NCBI RefSeq assembly: GCF_030272615.1
Contig: NC_081411.1
Coordinates: 187,309,449-187,373,448, forward strand
From: Cryptomeria japonica
Lineage: Eukaryota > Streptophyta > Pinopsida > Cupressales > Cupressaceae
Direction of reading: 5' to 3'
Length of the DNA: 64,000 nt
A program made the translations under genes and the position numbers. The notes below the pieces were generated by a model. It was given only the letters and a program-made list of their open reading frames with translations. It did no database searches and was not told the origin of the DNA. The number at the start of each line of letters is the position of its first letter. The stretch's first letter is position 1. Positions 1 to 12,690 of the stretch are shown piece by piece.

Positions 1-744
1 ATAGGACAAGGGGAATCAGAATATTCAAATGCTTTCAGCTAATTTCATTCATCAGATTGATTCATAGACTTGATATTAGATAAAAATAAGAGAAAGGAAT
101 CCAATACATGAACATATAAATATCCCAACATAAATCTTTTATATATAAAAACACACAGGTTTCAAAAGCTGTATCAGAAATTCCATTCCATTCAAAGATG
201 GAGTATTTCACTGAAATTAACAAATAAAACAGTCTGCTATCGTTTACACTTCCCACAATTCCTAAAAAAAAACTCTTCTATTGTTTCCAAAATCACAGTT
301 TCAGAACCCCTTTCTTTTCTTTTTTTCTCATATATATAGTCTCTCTCTTTCTTTAAAGAGACTTTTATTTATCAATAACTGATTCTTGAAAAGATAATTA
401 ATCAATCTTTTCTTTTATCTTTTATCCTTTTCCTGATAACTTTTTTTGTTTTAAATCTTCAAATCTTTTTATCTCAAAATTTTTATAGACTTGTACTCAG
501 AGATAAATAACTTTTTATTGAGATAATATTTGTCTGATCGCTCCAGTGAGAATTTAGAAAACTACGTTTTCCAAATTATATTAAAATTTCAACACGATCC
601 AACGGTTCAATTGAAAGTTATGCCCCTTGCACTGAGACTGATTTTTTTTGTCTCAGAAAATCCATGGTTCCAGATTACATTGAAAATTACAAACATTAAA
701 CATGCCAATATTATTGGATTTTGAATTTGCTGAAATTTTGAAGT
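1..744. other. AT-rich stretch without a recognisable gene
   Basis: I see only short, uninformative reading frames, poly-T and pyrimidine-rich runs around 300-480, and no domain signature on either strand. Confidence 0.6.
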
Positions 745-1110
745 CACACACTTTGAACCTGCATCTGATGAATCTCTGAACTCTGAATTTGAACCTTTGA
801 AATTGAACTTTGAACCTTGAACCTGTGTGCTTGAACCCGCGGGCTTGAACTAAAGAAGGTTCAAGTTCAAGTTCAAAGACCAAAAATTACAATGAACCCG
901 AAATTTGAACCGCTTGAACCTTTTGAACCACTTGAACCTTGAACCTGTGGGGTTCAATCAGAAGGTTCAAAACACAAACTGCACCCACATTATATTTGAT
1001 TTATCACTTTGTTTTCATATTTGGCTGCGTGTTGAACCTTGAACCTTTTGAACCTTTTGAACTGCTTGAACCTAAGGAGGTTCAAGGTTCAAGTTCAATG
1101 ATAATTGTTC
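745..1110. repeat. Degenerate TTGAACC-type simple repeat, partly inverted
   Basis: The heptamer TTGAACC and near variants (TTTGAACC, TTGAACTT) recur many times in two clusters, about 755-960 and 1032-1070. Reverse-complement runs built on GGTTCAAG lie at about 855-877 and 1077-1098, so the tract can fold back on itself. It is not the plant telomere heptamer TTTAGGG. The reading frames across it are repeat artefacts. Confidence 0.8.
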
Positions 1111-1944
1111 CTTTGGGCTGCCATAGAAAAACTTTCATAACTTTTTAGTGAAAACTCAATTTCTTGTGAAATTTTAACCATAGAATAAATGAACCAAGTA
1201 AAGCATAACCCAGAAATAATTTAGCATATGAAACATAAGACTTGAGATTTAATTATTTGGACATATGGGTAACTTGAATATTAAAGAATTAAAATCTCTA
1301 AGTTGATATGGAGTTTGGCCACAAAAACTTTAGCATTAAAACATTAAAAATAACTGATTTTTAGCTAATCATGAGGCTTTAGGAACAATAAAAAAATATA
1401 GGGCTAACAACGTGTACAACAATCAACGAGGATCACCAACACAAATAGGACATGATCTAGAAACATCCACAAGAATCATAAATTAACACAACAACAATCG
1501 CTCCATCATGACTTACTAGAATCTTCATCATCATTATACTGAACTTCAAGAAAACTAACTCAACTGACTGTCAAACTGAAAGATATGCTTGTGAACATTC
1601 AAATCATGATCCATTTGAATTGAGGACACAACAGAACATCCCAAACACTCTGTCAAATCCACAAACAAAGATATTACAATTTCGGAGCAAAATCCAGAAC
1701 ATTGAACAACAAAAAAGCCAACTGCAGTACCAGATCTCATAATTTGATCAAATCATTATGCAAACCATTGAAACTTATACTAAATCAACCAAAGATACTT
1801 ATCTCAAAACCTTTTAATCCATTTCAACCGAACTGCAACACACTGGCCAAACCAACTTATTAAATCATACTACAACATTGAAACACATAGAGGAAAATGT
1901 TGATATTAATGACAACAACACATTCCAACAAACTTATCAACATT
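1111..1944. other. Unassigned stretch left of Copia-1
   Basis: No coding signal seen. The part from about 1390 may be a diverged end of the Copia-1 LTR, but I cannot align it to the other copy. Confidence 0.4.
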
Positions 1945-2683
1945 ATCCAACAAAAACCTTAGGATCACTACCACCAGTACCAAACAACACCATTACACAA
2001 CCATATTGATCATCTGCAACCAAACATAACCTCACACAAATCATGGTGAGATAAATCTTATTTTCAATCTAATTTCTTCTTTGTCTTTCTATATATTCCT
2101 CGTTACAATCATTCCTCATGTATACTGATCTCCAAAATAGAATTTTCAAGTCAACCAAGGAGATAAAGAAACATAATTCAAAATAGGTCTTCACTAAGCA
2201 TTCCCACAATGGAAAGGGATGATAGTTGGACCACACCACGATGCAACAACATGTTATCCAAACACTGCAATCACTAAAACAAAAAGGTAGAGCATCCAGG
2301 GTCAATTGGACCCAAAATGATCATATCCGAAACAACAACTCTGGAGCACACCAACACATGTCGAATCAGAATAACATAGATAAGTACATGAATAACATAA
2401 ATGCAAAGTCTTATCAATAGAATTGGGAATGTGGAGAAACGCGGAAGACTGCAACCTCTTGCAAAAAACATCAATGTTGCATAGACTTCTGGTGCAGAAC
2501 TTCCAGACCTCTAAAACATGAGAGTACTATCTCAAGGCAATATCCAATAACATATCAACACATCTACAATGTATCAATAATGTGGAGCAAAACCAAATGC
2601 TGAAACACAAAATTAGTACATCGACACCAATGATAATAAATGACAACCATACTGACACATTAAACATATTCACATTTGCAACA
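1945..2683 (-). repeat. 3' LTR of Copia-1
   Basis: On the minus strand it starts TGTTGCAAATG just after the purine tract. Blocks at 1950-2050, 2060-2160 and 2460-2680 align with 6380-6470, 6500-6600 and 6890-7110 of the right LTR. The portion equivalent to 5984-6370 is not found on this side, so this copy is truncated or too diverged. Confidence 0.75.
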
Positions 2684-2696
2684 ATCTCCCCCTTTG
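2684..2696 (-). other. Polypurine tract of Copia-1
   Basis: On the minus strand it reads CAAAGGGGGAGAT directly before the LTR start, the usual plus-strand priming site. Further AGGGGGA-type tracts lie inward at about 2760, 2791 and 2847. Confidence 0.8.
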
Positions 2697-2957
2697 TCAT
2701 TGATGGAGACATTCATCAATGACAAACTCTCCAAAACTATCCAAACTTCTCCCAAAAACTTCTCCCCCTTAGAAAATTACTATGTCTCTCCCCCTTTAAC
2801 ACCAAAGACAAAGGTGAACACTAACTCAACTCAAAAACCACATAGCTCCCCCTAAGAGGAAGCCCCAATCATTAACTCAGACTAAAATATGCATGTAGTT
2901 CCCTAGATTATTGCACGACTAAATGAAATTAGTTCAAATTAGGAATGGGTATGACCC

Positions 2958-3667
2958 CCAACATCTATCAGAGATACTCAAAAGTATCTTTGCACAAAGC
3001 CTTTGTAAAGATATCTACAACTTGCTCTTTTGTAGGTACATATTCAAGTTTCACTTCACTATCCATCACTTTTTCCCTTAAGAAATGATATCGAATAGAA
3101 ATATGATTTGTTTTGGATTGTAGTACTTGGTTCTTAGAGATATTTATTACTTTTTTATTGTCACACATGATTGAGATTGATTCATCAAACATCACACCAA
3201 TATCCTTCAATGTTTGTTTCATCCAAAGTACCTAAGTGCAACATAATGCAGTTGCAATACACTAAACTTTTGCAGTTGATAAAGATACAAAATCTTGCTT
3301 CTTACGTAACCATGCAACTAACTGAGAGCCAAGGAAAAATGCTCCACTACTAGTACTCTTTCGGTCAACAACACTTCCTACCCAATCTACATCAGTATAA
3401 TCTTTCAGAGTAAAGTCTAATCCTCTCAGCTATCACAATCCCATTTTTTTTGTTCCTTTCAAATATCTGAATATACTCTTTACTCCAATAATGTGAGATT
3501 CTTTCAATTCTTGCTAAAATATGGTTGCAAGACAAACAACATACATGATATCTAGTTTACTAGAGGTCAATTATAATAATCCTCCAATCATAGATCTATA
3601 TTTGATTGCATGAACTTTAGGAGATTTATCATCATTAGTCAACTTGCATCCGATAGTCATAGGAGTA
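2958..3667 (-). pseudogene. Copia-1 reverse transcriptase C-terminus and RNase H
   Basis: Read on the minus strand, this carries the Ty1/copia region from the GTPMT-like segment (here CTPMTIGCKL) through the RNase H core. DYTDVDWVG with the KSTSSGAFFLG box and a SLSTAKV segment are typical of copia RNase H. The last 84 codons (2968-3222) remain open and end in the VDIFTKAL motif normally close to the pol stop. Several in-frame stops and no intact start make it non-functional. The upstream half lies beyond the solo LTR at 4830-5960. The domain assignment is secure; clade is not resolved. Confidence 0.85.
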
Positions 3668-3672
3668 CATAC

Positions 3673-4829
3673 TGTTGGCATTTTTGATGATGATGTTGTG
3701 ATTGTCATTGATGGACACACACTTGCTTTGAGATCACTTTTTGTATGTATAAGTTATGCTCAACCGGTATTTGTTCCAACCGGTATTGTGTATTATAGTC
3801 TTTAGAATATCAGTGTTTTGTAGAAAGTGTTTACCGATATCAAGTGGTATGAAGACCCAAGCGGTTCGAGGATCCCAAAGCAATACGAAAGAACAGAGCA
3901 GTTTCTATCATTTTTTCCTAGTCTTCATTTTGACAAATTGGTAATCGGTAAAATATGTGAACCGGTAATAGGTAAATGTATGAACCGGTATTACTCTGTG
4001 ATGAGTTACCAATCAGTATTATTTTTGTGATGAGTTATCATCCACCGACACTTTGGTGGTGATTTTGTGTCATGTTACCAAATGTGTCCAGATGCACTGA
4101 ACCTAGTAACTTTCAATGTAATCCTATTGGACTGACATGAAATCAGATTCCTTTATAAGGACATCATGTCTAGGGTTTTAGTGGTTGTTAGGGTTTTAGG
4201 TGGTTGATGAGGTTTTTGCATGTGCGATCACAGAAGAAGATTAGGTTTATGTGAAGAAACAAAGTGTAGAGATTTTGAAGATTGAAGTAATGCTGAAATG
4301 CATTAACAATGAGATATCAAGGATCTAACCAAGCATACTATGCTAGTATTTAGATCACTCACTTGTTGATTACTCACATCTTCGACAAGTTTGAAACCCT
4401 TAACCGGGTAGGCCTGGCAAAGCCTTTGTAAATCCTCTAACAAGGTGGTTCACAACTGTGGATCTGAAATCCTCTCACAAGGTAGTCTTTAATTGGACTT
4501 ATCTCCTAACAGAGATTGAGATTCCTAACAGGATCTGTTCTGGTGAAGAACATTGTATGACCTTAATCGGTCTGGTTACTATTATGCAGATAGTTACTTG
4601 TGAGTTTCATCTCACTGTGGTTTTTCCCATTTGGGTTTCCATGACAAAATCTCTTGTGTTATGGTGATTGTGCTTCTGTGGGTGAATGCCTTATTTGTTG
4701 TTTGGTTTGCATTTGTGTTAACTGGTTTGTTAGTAAAACTGTTATACCGGTTTACTGCTAAATTGTTTAAGTGTTTGAGTTCAGTATTTTTTGGTATACT
4801 AATTCACCCCCCCCTCTTAGTATTCATCA
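3673..4829 (+). mobile_element. Solo LTR (copia type) inside the Copia-1 RT
   Basis: The segment starts TGTTGGC and ends TTCATCA, and is flanked by a 5-bp target duplication with one mismatch (catac 3668-3672, catat 4830-4834). Removing it and one repeat restores the RT reading between the KKFGLENSKP-like segment and PMTIGCKL. It carries the blocks shared by other copia LTRs here: GGTTTTTCCC, GGGTTTCCATG, and ATTCACCCC followed by a C-run and TCTTAG near the 3' end. ACCGGT occurs several times in its 5' third. No internal coding region remains, as expected after LTR-LTR recombination. Confidence 0.9.
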
Positions 4830-5960
4830 CATATTGGTTTGGAATTCTCCAATCCAAACTTCTTCAATAGATCTCTAACATACTTTGACTGAGAAATGAA
4901 AATACATTTATTGTTTTGATTCACCAGCAATCAAAGAAAGAAATGTAACTCACCAATCATAGATATTTCAAATTCCTTTTGCATTGACTAGAAAACTTCT
5001 TGCACATGTCATCATCACCTTCAAAGATTATATCATCCACATACACAACAATAATTAGGATCTTACTTTTTTCAACTATAAAGTAAAGATTGTTGTCAAC
5101 ATACCCTTTTTGAAAACCTTGATTAAGTAGATACTTGCCTAACCTTCCATACCAAACTCTAGGTTCTTGTTTTAATCCATACAACACCTTCTTCAATCTA
5201 CAAACAACATTTGGATAATCTTATAACTTGAATCCTTCCAGTTGGTCAATGTAAACTTCTTTTAACTCTCTATTCAAAAATGTTGATTTTACATCTATTT
5301 GATAGACTTTAACATCGTTAAAGTTTACAAAAGCCAAAAACATACCGATAGCCTCCATTCTAGCAACAGGAGAATATGTCTCTTCAAAATCAATTCCTTC
5401 AACCTATGTGTATCCTTTGCATACCAACATTGCTTTGTTTCTTATTACATGACCATCTTCATCCAATTTAATCTGGAACACCCATTTTGTTCCAATAACA
5501 TTCTTATCTGTGGGTCTAGGGACTAGTTCCCAAGTCCGATTCTTCTCAATTTGTTCTAGCTCTTCCTTCATAGCCTTCATCCAGTTCTGATATTTATAAT
5601 CTTCTTTAACTATCTTAGGTTCAACTTTACAAAGTACACATAGTAGAACTTATTCTTCAACAACTTTACTTCTTGTAATAACTTCTCTATTTATGTCTCC
5701 TATAATTTGATTCTCAGAATGATTTTTGTACACATACCTTAGGGTTTTTGGTATAGTCGCAAGAGAAACCTAATTTTATTTTTGTTTGTCTTCATCTATG
5801 TTTTTATCTTCTTCTCCACAACTTTCCAAATCTTGTAACTTAGAGAAATCAAATATTCTTGTATCTTCACTCTCCAGAAAATATAGTCGGATCCTTCAAA
5901 AGTACGAATAGTGAATTTATGTGGCACTAGATCTCCTCGAGTGGTTAGCCTCACTTTCTA
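4830..5960 (-). pseudogene. Copia-1 reverse transcriptase with fused gag scrap
   Basis: The minus strand encodes most of a Ty1/copia reverse transcriptase. Visible landmarks are WELVPRP, a degenerate GTKWVF block, LYGLKQEPRVW and the catalytic YVDD (within VVYVDDIIFEGDDD, near 5030). Upstream, near 5860-5945, a short piece resembles the gag N-terminus (FTIRTFEGSDY) and then passes directly into the pre-RT linker. That implies deletion of most of gag, the protease and the integrase. Several nonsense codons are present. It is interrupted on the left by the solo LTR at 3673-4829. Confidence 0.85.
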
Positions 5961-5969
5961 GGAACCAAA

Positions 5970-5981
5970 GCTCTAATACCA
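5970..5981 (-). other. Primer-binding site of Copia-1
   Basis: On the minus strand TGGTATTAGAGC lies 2 bp inside the LTR. It differs by one base from the complement of the initiator-Met tRNA 3' end (TGGTATCAGAGC), the usual primer of plant copia elements. Confidence 0.85.
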
Positions 5982-5983
5982 AT

Positions 5984-7112
5984 TGTTTAATATTCTATAC
6001 AATTGAGAGGGGGGGGGTGAATCAGTTGTAAATTTAAATTTATTTTACTTTTTCTATAAAAAAATATCCGGTAAACTAATCTCTAATTACTCAACCAAAA
6101 ATAGATATAAACATGAAAGAGCATACACATGAAACACCGGATATGATATGGAAAACCCAAGATGGGAAAAACAACAAAGAATGGTAGTTTTCAATATGAA
6201 AACACCTATTAGGGTGATACCAGTTAAGGTGATTTTTACAAAGATGGATCACTGCCAAAATCCTCACTGTAGGTGGGCTCACTACCTGGCTAAAACCACT
6301 AGAGAAAGAAAGAGATTTCACTACCCAAAAGAAGTAGAAAGAAAGAAAGAATCCACCACCAAAGCACACAATTGAATTGTCAAAAGAAACCTTAGGCTCA
6401 CTGCCACCAGTACTAAACAACATCATCACACAATCATACCGATCATCCACAACCAAACATAACCACACACAAATCAACAAGACATAGTTCTTTTCAATCC
6501 AATGTATTCTGTCTTTCTATATACTCCTCATTACAATAATTTCTCATTCAAACTAATCTTCAAAATAAAATTTTCAAGTCGGTTAAGGAGATAAAGAAAC
6601 ACAATTCAAAATAGGTCTTTACTAAGCATTCCTATGGTGGAAAGGAATGAGAAGTGGATCACACCACGATGCAACAACACGTTATCCAAATGTTGCAATC
6701 ACCAGAACAAAAAAGGTAGAGCATCTGGGGTCAACCGGATGTGAAACGATCATATCCAAAATGACAAATCTGGAGCTCACCAACACATGCCAAATCAGAA
6801 TAAAAAAGCTAAGTACATGAATAACATAAATGCAAATTCTTATAAACAGAACTAGAAATGCATAGAAACGCACAACACTGCAATCTCTACTAGAAAACAT
6901 CATTACTGCATAGACTTTCAGAGCACAACTTTCGGACCTCCAAAACACAAGAGTAATATCTCAAGGCAAGATCCAACAACATATCATGAACACATATACA
7001 ACATATCAATAATGCAAAGCAAAACCAAATGTTGAAGCACAAAATCAGTACGTTGACATCAATGACAATAAATGACAACCATACTGACACATCAAACATC
7101 TTCAAATTTCCA
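5984..7112 (-). repeat. 5' LTR of Copia-1
   Basis: It aligns in blocks with 1945-2683. On the minus strand it ends with the C-run/CTCTCA block and TAAACA next to the primer site. The far end (near CAAATTTCCA on the plus strand, about 7110) touches the NA-1 LTR, so the exact boundary is uncertain by several bases. Confidence 0.75.
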
Positions 7113-8720
7113 ATAAAGAGGGGGGTGAATAAGCATATACTAAAACTTGACCAAATTAAATTATTCATTTTATTAAGACTTTCAAAACATCATTCATCAT
7201 ACATGCATGAAATAAAATATCTAAAACAATAAGTACATCCACACAAGAACACTACTATTTTTACATGAAAATCCCAAATTGGGAAAAACCACAATGAGAA
7301 TCACACTCACAATATATAAGAATTTTTTTTACAAATATTTAGGCCATAGGCCAAGGACCTCATTTCTCCAGACTTGCAGGCTAAGGTGCACAACCTTACG
7401 ACAAGATACAAAAAGAGTTGGCTAACTAAAGATCACTTCTTCAAAGCAAGATACAAAATATTTCTCTAGATACAATAAAGATAAGAGATTGAACTACAAG
7501 TAGAATCTACCAATATATGGATAATAGTTCATAACTTAATACTCATCTGATCCAACCTTTATTTTTGCATTGTACCACATATGTACCTTTGTATTACTTC
7601 ATATTAGCTTCACATATCACACATCACCTTAAACTTACATCATACTTTCACATCCATATTGGTCACCCACCTATCATTACTTAATTAATCTATCCTTTAT
7701 ATATCAATCAGATCTTCAATATCCTTTATTAGGCTGGCTTATAAAAATGTAGCATGTATATGCACCATCGACCCAAAATGATCTATAAAACACACACGGA
7801 AGATAAAAGAGACAATAAGATTCAAACCATGTCAACTGACCTTCTATTTGTCTCAAAAAAGGTTCTTCACTACACACCATGCAATTGCCTAGGACAAAAC
7901 ACATAGGATAGCTCATTCCAATCTATTTTACTCTTAATCTAGGCCAAAAAGATAATATTTTAAGACCACCACAAAAGAAAAATAACATGCTAGGGGATAT
8001 AAATCAATGATCCCCAAAACTGTTAGACTTAGCAAGTCAAGGACTACAAGACTTACCTCTATAATATCCTATACGCATTATCCCTAAACATAGACAAAAA
8101 TAGCTTTCATAATAAAATATCTATCCATTTGAAATATGAAGAGATTGATCTTCCATAATCATTCCTCTTGTATCCACACATCCATCTGATACATATTTGG
8201 TACAAGCATAAACCACTAGACAATGATACATTTTACCACAGCTGACACCTGAAATAGTTATATAGTTTTTGGATCAAATAGAAAGACATCAATCCTCTAA
8301 AAACATAACATACCATCAATATTTTCCATCCATAACACCTTTAGGTAGTTTCCACACATTCACACATCTATACACACTTACACCATAATGTCATCTCACT
8401 GTTGCTCTGCATAGCAATATGTCCACACACGGATTTGATGTGCACCTTTCTCATTCTAAACAAAGATAGCATAACACCTTGTTTCATCATCATAGGTATT
8501 TTTATTGACAAATTGCATATAATCTGTAAGATATTTATATACCTCTTCATTATATCACTTTTAGACCAACATCTAGACTACCAACAAGTTTGACACTCGT
8601 ATCAAAACTCAACTAGATTACTATTAGACCATACACCTGTACATCATATCACTTCCAGACCAACATCCGAACCACCAACAAGTTTGACATCAATGACAAC
8701 ATAAACTTATATGTGCAACA
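7113..8720 (-). repeat. 3' LTR of NA-1
   Basis: On the minus strand it starts TGTTGCACAT directly after the purine tract. Its other end lacks about 20 bases found in the right copy (from 14011) and meets the Copia-1 LTR, so it is truncated there. Confidence 0.8.
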
Positions 8721-8733
8721 ATCTCCCCCTTTG
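8721..8733 (-). other. Polypurine tract of NA-1
   Basis: The minus strand reads AAAGGGGGAGAT before the LTR start. Related tracts occur inward near 8770 and 8837. Confidence 0.8.
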
Positions 8734-8939
8734 TCATTGATGGTAACACTTGCATATATACAAAAATACTTCTCCCCCTTTAACATCAAATACAAAGGGA
8801 AACCCTACTTGCCATATTATCTATATAAATTTATAACTCCCCCTATTAATAACAATTACTTACAAAATATACCTCAAAATAGAAAAAAATAGTTTGTATA
8901 CATGTACCTTCAAAAAATAGACTATCATGTAGTTGTCCA

Positions 8940-11900
8940 TAAAACTAGCACACTTCATGTTCTTTTATCGAGCAAAATATCATTGAATTGCTTCTTAAGT
9001 ACCATAAGAGAAGAATCCCATGAACAAATAGTAGTAGAAATAATTCTACTATGACACTCACACTAAAGATACAAATATTCTGCAATATTGAAAATATCGT
9101 GCAATCTTGCACACTTCCGTCTAACTTTTCAACATCTAAATGTAACCTGATAAAAGAAGACATTTGCAACTCCATTGCATCTTTAAGACCATAAAATTGT
9201 CTCATGTATTTATCTATTTAACTTTTTGTAGAGATAATTGTGAATGAGCTTCTTGAATCCTAGATCTCACAACACCATTACCATCTTTGTAGATATCAAA
9301 AGAATAGGCTAACTCAATGAGCTAAGACTTAATTGAGTCAATGTCTTCCTTAAAAAATTTAGTAGCAACTGGTTATCTCAAACAATAGTGGTATAACCAT
9401 GAAACATCATCAACAACCTTTCTAAAATTCTCCAAGTTGAGTTTGAGTTTCTAATGCACCCTTATACATTTATCTATCACCTTATTCACCAAGTTTACTT
9501 ATATACACGGTTGTTTTGAATCACTACTATCCACATCTTGTAAAGCCATACACTGAGTAAGAATCTCCACTAATACTTTTGGAAGCAAGTTAGCAACATT
9601 ATTAGAAACAAGGTTGTTTAGGAGTAGATATGTAACCAATGCTTGCTCAATAACCTCTTTATCATACTATAATAGATGAAAATGGAATCGCGTAGTATTA
9701 AGACCAAACTACACTTTCCTTCATACACAAAAGAAGCTAAAGTAGTGATTCTCTTTGACTAACTCTTGTGAAAGAGAGTCAAGGAATACTTTTAGGGTTT
9801 TCTACTTCTTTGCTGCTATGAAAGGGAATGTGCAAAATATGAGAGGATGTGAAACTATGTAAAGAAGATGAATACAAGTGACTAAAATAGCGAAACAATA
9901 GACTGATAATCAATATAAATGAGACAACAAGTACATATATGGAAATGGAAATCTCATGTGCACTTGATACTAAGAATTGAGCCTGATTTGATAGGATTGG
10001 GGCATTGGACACTCTAGTCCTAGTGACCGAATTGAGCTACAAATTGGGAGTCTACAACCTAAGCTTGTTTAAGAACTGTCTGTCAAATCTGGAGCTGGTC
10101 TTAGGGGACTAGGGCATTGGGCGCCCTGGTCTTGGTGGACTAGGATGCTAGGCACTCTAGTTGACACACTTTTTGTTGAATTTTGTCTGGATACTCTGTC
10201 TCTGGGTCTTGAAGCTATTTTGATCTTCTCAGCTCCACTGGATACCCAAAACTGTACACAAGAAGGAAGGAAAGGGGGCTTGTGGATAAGGGTTTGCCTT
10301 AGGCAAAACCTTGGGTTTGAAATTAACCCTAATTGAAATAGAAATTGAACTTGAATTGAATTAGAAAAGCTTGCCTTTTGAGGGAAAGGTTGAAATGCTT
10401 GAATGTAAATGATTATACCTTCAATAGGTGATGCAATGTTCTTAGGATACGTCCTTCATGTGTTGATTTAATAACATGATATATCACATAAAAGACATCA
10501 TGAAATCATAATTGAAACATAAGTTGAAGATGTCTTGATGTATTTTGTTGCTCCTTGAATAAGATTTGCTCTTGAATTGATGATAATGTTTGCATAAAAT
10601 GTAACTATTGAAAAATGAATTGAGAGCGATACCCTATATAGGGATTTTATAATTAAAATCACCTTTCGGTCGATTTAGAATTGATACATTTTTGCACAAA
10701 GCGGGATTTGAACATATAATACTGCCAAATTAAGCTCTCAAAATTTGGGAAAAAAAAGGTCAGGACTAGAATGGTGGTTGCTCTGGTCCGGCTGATATTT
10801 TTACAATTTTCTAGGGATGCAAGATATCATGATTATAAAGTCAAATACAACACTGTAGGTCAATCAAAGGTGTTTAGATATGAAAAAATGTGTCATGAAG
10901 ATTGAAATTAGGACACTATTAGGATTAATAAAAATAAAATAAAAAGGGGCACACATAGGGTTAAGGGCCCAATTTTATAATATTTGAATTGGTGAGAAAG
11001 GACCTTAGATTTAATTAAATTAATAATTAAATACCTAAAGGAGCCTTATAAATGCAATGTGACATACTAAGGCGAGTGCTAACCTAAGCGTGGAATTGGA
11101 TAACCCTAATTAGAGGTGTACAATTTACGACACTACACATGCGTAGGTACCGTAAGGTTCAAACTACCAAGGTCCTTCAAACCATTGGGTCACCCAATTA
11201 GGTCAAGTACTTTGTCAACTTCAAGAGAAATTTCCCCAAAAGATGTAGGGGAAGCTATTATTTTTTCTTCTTTCTCAACATCTTCTTGTACAATAACCTT
11301 CTCCTATTCTCCTTCATCACTCTCCACAACTATAGTTTCTGCACTTTCCTTCTCAACTGGACTAATATGTTTAGATTTAAATAACTTAGGAACAAAGGAA
11401 GAGGCCTCTGTAGATGAAGTAGATGATTACCTAGTTCTTTTAACTTTTTAAATACTTCCTTTTGAAGTCATATTGACATCACCTTTTGTCTTTCCTATAC
11501 AATTTATGATGATTTCATCAAATGTACCAAATATTTCTTTACTTATATCCTTAGGAAACTTAAGAAGAATTTCTCCAATAGCCATACATTCATCCTTAGA
11601 TACTTCATAGGAGAGATTGGAGACCCATGAAGTTTGTGACACTACTACCTCCATGAAATAATAATCCTTATCCACCATGAGGGTAATCTCATTTCTATAT
11701 CAATCCACAACATTCAAAGGAATCCTATTTTTGATAAATCATTTCCTTCTAGAGATCCATGAACAACTTACAAGCTTTATTAGTATCATCCAACTTATCT
11801 AAATATTCTTTCATTTGAGCACCAACAGTCATGTCTTTTCTACAAACACGTTTTTCTTTCCAAGTAATGCATTTAGGAAATAGAATACCAAAAGAACAAT

Positions 11901-12690
11901 TAGAGATCGATATCGAAAGGGGTACTTTTCATCCCTAGTAATTTGAAGATTGTACAACAACTGATGCCTCAAGCATTCACACAAATCATAGTCCTTAGTC
12001 TCCTTTACCATTTGATAAGAAATATAAACTGCAGTTGAGGAGAAAGATCCTTCCTAATTTTTGAAATAAAATGCGTACAAAATTCTCATTGTTGCATACC
12101 TTACACCCATATCTATAATGCTATCAACTCAAAGAGCTCTCTTTTCAGATACAACCGCAATCATCTTATTCAATTCCTCATTCTTTACTGATTTCAAAAC
12201 AAGAACCTTTACAGTACAACACAAACAGATTACATCCCTTAGGGATTCTTTTGAAATCAAATATGGTTGATCCAACCACAATAAATCTTCATGTATTATG
12301 CTCAATACAACCCTTATTACTTCTTCAGAAAACACATGAAAATTGCTCCATGTATCCAACCCCATGTGCCCTAGATTGGCATATTCGGATTTAAGTCTTT
12401 ATGAATCATCAACTTGATGGGTTTTCCTAAAATCATTGATTTTGCTATGATCATATTCATCCAAAGGAACATGAATGTAATAGTGAATATCTTCCTTATG
12501 AAAAACTTTGGTGGGAACAAGAGAAAAAACAACAATAGGAACCTCCATTATGGGAATAAATGGATGAATCCTAAAACTAGGTCAAGGCTCATCAAGAATC
12601 CTAATAATTATAAAATTTTCCATTTGAGATATCATAATCTTAGAAATACCTTTGATCGAATGCAATGATATCTATTCTCCCCTTTCACAT
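8940..12690 (-). pseudogene. NA-1 ORF2, decayed
   Basis: Product of unknown function, the family's second protein. Segments at 12129-12440, 11829-12011 and 11448-11678 align with the N-terminal 450 residues of the NA-3 ORF2. Matches include VIRVVLSIIHEDLLW against VIRIVLRRVHGEFFW, CECLRHQLLYNLQ against CEWLKDELIDNLK, and a MEVVV start to the next block. The C-terminal part (8940-9700) is helical and poorly conserved. Frames are broken by stops and indels, and a probable solo LTR sits at 9717-11132. The start and end given are approximate. Confidence 0.7.
9717..11132 (-). mobile_element. Probable solo LTR inside NA-1 ORF2
   Basis: On the minus strand it starts TGTCGTAAATTG, a start I associate with plant Ty3/gypsy LTRs. 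It has a TTTATAAGG TATA-like box near 11045. The pentamer ctaca flanks it on both sides (9712-9716 and 11133-11137), and the outer ORF2 reading continues in the same frame when the segment is skipped. The other end lacks the expected CA, so that boundary is weak. Around 9990-10160 it has repeated GGGCATTGG/CTCTAGT phrases. Confidence 0.5.

Larger units (their letters stand above)
1945..7112 (-). mobile_element. Copia-1: minus-strand Ty1/copia remnant with internal deletion
   Basis: Two related LTRs (left 1945-2683, right 5984-7112) flank an internal region read right to left: primer site, a scrap of gag, then reverse transcriptase and RNase H. Most of gag and all of protease and integrase are gone. 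The internal region is split by a solo LTR at 3673-4829. The right end abuts the LTR of NA-1 without a visible target duplication. Confidence 0.8.

Noticed and set aside
745..1110. Interstitial telomere or CRISPR-like array
   Set aside because: Heptamer is not TTTAGGG; there are no spacers of regular length, and CRISPR is not expected in a plant nuclear genome.
6091..6480. 129-codon minus-strand open frame
   Set aside because: Entirely within the Copia-1 5' LTR; hydrophobic by composition, no homologue apparent.
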